Assembly (NCBI RefSeq): GCF_000427785.1
Contig: NZ_ATYR01000012.1
Location: 62,001 to 126,000 of the forward strand
Direction: 5' to 3'
From: Massilia alkalitolerans DSM 17462
Lineage (GTDB): Bacteria; Pseudomonadota; Gammaproteobacteria; Burkholderiales; Burkholderiaceae_D
Length of the DNA stretch: 64,000 nt
Position numbers and translations under genes: made by a program. Below, in pieces: positions 63,814 through 64,000 of this stretch. The notes under the pieces were generated by a model. That model saw only the letters and a program-made list of their open reading frames with translations. It ran no database searches and was not told the DNA's origin. Position 1 is the first letter of the stretch, and each line of letters opens with the position of its first letter.

Positions 63814-64000
63814 CTATAGCAGGGTATAAGTCTGGTAGGCGCCGTAGCAGAACGGCTGCCGCCGCAAGTTGTCGATCTGCTCCAGCAAGACTGCGGTCTT
63901 CGGAACGTCGGCGGGGAATGCGCGATGGACAAGGTCGGACAGCTCCTTGTCGGAGAGCTCGAAGAGCTTAGCCAGTGCGGTACTGGCAGCCAACGAGGGG
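63814..64000 (-). CDS. C-terminal end of an unknown protein (runs off the right edge)
   Basis: An open frame on the minus strand enters from the window edge and stops at TAG (63814-63816). The 61 visible residues include ALAKLFELSDKELSDLVHRA and LLEQIDNLRRQPFCYGAYQT, ending YTLL. The composition is that of a real helical protein, not of chance translation. No family is recognised. The start lies beyond 64000. Confidence 0.6.
   Translation of the reverse strand, partial: PSLAASTALAKLFELSDKELSDLVHRAFPADVPKTAVLLEQIDNLRRQPFCYGAYQTYTLL

Overview
The window is high-GC DNA from a betaproteobacterium. The gene content (LytTR regulators, type VI secretion VgrG, xdhABC-guaD-puuE-uraH, pilB-pilC type IV pilus genes, long-form DeoC, Oar-type TonB receptor) fits Oxalobacteraceae, most likely Massilia or a close relative. 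This is judged from protein resemblance only, since no search was run.

Layout. 1-1.9 kb: end of a LytS-type kinase, its LytTR regulator and a DUF2076 protein. 2.0-7.2 kb (minus strand): vgrG followed by an AT-rich pair, a putative effector with a hydrophobic C-terminal segment and an overlapping membrane protein that could be its immunity protein. 7.3-14.7 kb: a nucleoside catabolic operon on the minus strand, xapA-deoB-deoC-ALDH16-deoA-cdd. It is divergent from a wHTH-PfkB kinase, psuG (pseudouridine breakdown) and a LysR regulator. 18-23 kb: small lipoprotein, DUF969-DUF979-pcp (pyroglutamyl peptide use), YciI-like, DUF2231 and alpha/beta hydrolase genes. 23.5-28.2 kb: a complete BMP-type nucleoside ABC transporter. 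28.4-46.1 kb: MipA, S1/P1 nuclease, 5'-nucleotidase, a large TonB receptor, secreted adenosine deaminase, guanine deaminase, xanthine dehydrogenase (xdhA, xdhB, xdhC), allantoinase PuuE and HIU hydrolase UraH. Together, 7.3-46.1 kb reads as a nucleic-acid scavenging supercluster: hydrolysis outside the cytoplasm, uptake, then base and deoxyribose catabolism. 46.1-50.2 kb: an orphan ClpP-like protease and a porin / PstS-like protein / chemoreceptor module. 50.5-53.5 kb: pilB and pilC.

From 53.46 kb to the right edge, the sequence directly after pilC is a lower-GC accessory (defence) island. It holds an unknown 220-aa protein; a tightly coupled operon of a SIR2-SLOG protein (ThsA-like architecture) and a short ThiC-like protein whose C-terminal cysteines are spaced CX2CX3C, with a possible tiny third ORF; an IS3-family element that splits an unknown gene; and a Gabija-like pair (OLD ATPase-TOPRIM nuclease plus UvrD-like helicase). 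A CDS end runs off the right edge. The SIR2-SLOG + ThiC-like operon is the best candidate for an undescribed system: the effector looks like the NAD-consuming half of Thoeris, but a radical-SAM-type TIM-barrel protein sits where the TIR signalling enzyme would be.

Regulatory structures include several hairpin terminators, paired repeats in the xapA/psuK and puuE/uraH divergent regions and upstream of xdhA, a perfect palindrome upstream of the porin, and a REPIN-like element inserted in frame inside xdhC.
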